Below are positions 63,854 through 64,000 of a DNA stretch of 64,000 nucleotides, piece after piece; the first letter of the stretch is position 1; every line of letters starts with the position of its first letter. The notes beneath the pieces were generated by a model, which was not told the DNA's origin, did no database searches, and saw nothing but the letters and a program-made list of their open reading frames with translations. The DNA is from Ciceribacter sp. L1K22 (GTDB lineage: Bacteria > Pseudomonadota > Alphaproteobacteria > Rhizobiales > Rhizobiaceae), in NCBI RefSeq assembly GCF_017599385.1, contig NZ_JAGFPK010000001.1:932177-996176 (forward strand), in the 5' to 3' direction. The translations under genes were made by a program, and so were the position numbers.

Positions 63854-64000
63854 GGTTTGGTCCCTGCAATAGTGCGCGTCAGCAGCACATACCAGTCCGG
63901 TTTGAAAGCGGAAAGGGCAAGGGCGGCCTTGAGTGCCGCCGCGTCGTCGCTGTAAAGACCGAAGCACGTTGCTCCCGAGCCGGACATCCGCACCAGTTGC
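63850..64000 (-). CDS. ispE: 4-diphosphocytidyl-2-C-methyl-D-erythritol kinase (3' end only)
   Basis: About 50 C-terminal codons are present; the gene begins outside the window. The segment RMSGSGATCFGLYSDDA is the GHMP-kinase motif near the C-terminus of IspE, followed by ...FKPDWYVLLTRTIAGTKP and TGA. IspE phosphorylates the cytidyl-methylerythritol intermediate in the non-mevalonate isoprenoid pathway. The stop overlaps the moaB start. Confidence 0.8.
   Translation of the reverse strand, partial: QLVRMSGSGATCFGLYSDDAAALKAALALSAFKPDWYVLLTRTIAGTKP

Overview
The window is high-GC alphaproteobacterial chromosome and almost certainly belongs to the Rhizobiaceae (Rhizobium/Agrobacterium/Ensifer relatives). 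Four things point there: a hisS-hisZ-hisG cluster with short-form HisG, a CIRCE-controlled groESL operon, an F-ATPase Fo operon with separate b' and b subunits (atpI-B-E-b'-b), and small alphaproteobacterial families (DUF4170, DUF2093) beside waaA and lpxK. I found no tRNA, rRNA, insertion sequence, prophage or CRISPR array. About 67 protein genes are packed tightly, and most are housekeeping.

Layout. 1-7.7 kb: a partial L,D-transpeptidase, two convergent Tag-family glycosylase genes, a HAD hydrolase, a YeiH-type transporter divergent from its LysR regulator, a Gfo/Idh/MocA oxidoreductase, a DUF305/His-Cys metal-type pair, and a ribbon-helix-helix/methyltransferase-like pair. 7.8-13.7 kb: hisS-hisZ-hisG-methyltransferase, an exported phytochelatin-synthase-like protease, a DoxX protein and a PAS-only protein. 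13.7-16.5 kb: an AT-richer spacer, then groEL/groES with promoter and CIRCE. 16.5-20.7 kb: SoxR and its probable target, a HAD phosphatase, ribF and a membrane diguanylate cyclase. 20.9-33.7 kb: ileS, a lipoprotein, a GNAT acetyltransferase, tadA, rluB with a long basic tail, rsmD, a patatin, a Kef-type antiporter, pmbA, a CysQ-like phosphatase and DUF4170. 33.8-39.2 kb: lipid A/Kdo genes waaA-(HAD)-lpxK, DUF2093 and mutL. 39.4-42.6 kb: a kinase-less PAS/receiver protein and a GGDEF-EAL protein. 42.6-47.3 kb: the most accessory-looking block, a LysR regulator divergent from an MttB-superfamily methyltransferase and a TMADH-like flavin oxidoreductase, probably for methylated-amine or betaine demethylation. 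47.3-56 kb: a PRC-barrel protein, an SMP-30 lactonase, a LuxR solo, mrp with an upstream sigma-54-like promoter, corA, kup and a SleB-type cell-wall hydrolase. 56-58.9 kb: the Fo ATP synthase operon with a clear promoter and terminator. 58.9-64 kb: an SH3 protein, rnhB, a PA0069-type radical SAM protein, a GT2-like protein, an RTX protein, moaB and the 3' end of ispE.

The observations most worth following are: (i) a SoxR box with the unusual 19-bp MerR-type promoter spacing facing a small ABM-domain gene; (ii) the mttB-like/flavoprotein operon, with no corrinoid partner in the window and an altered Fe-S Cys motif; (iii) an abrupt AT-rich patch inside hisS; (iv) a sigma-54-type -24/-12 element upstream of mrp; (v) a terminator hairpin directly against the ribosome-binding site of a GNAT gene; and (vi) several paralogues that have lost canonical catalytic or metal-binding residues.
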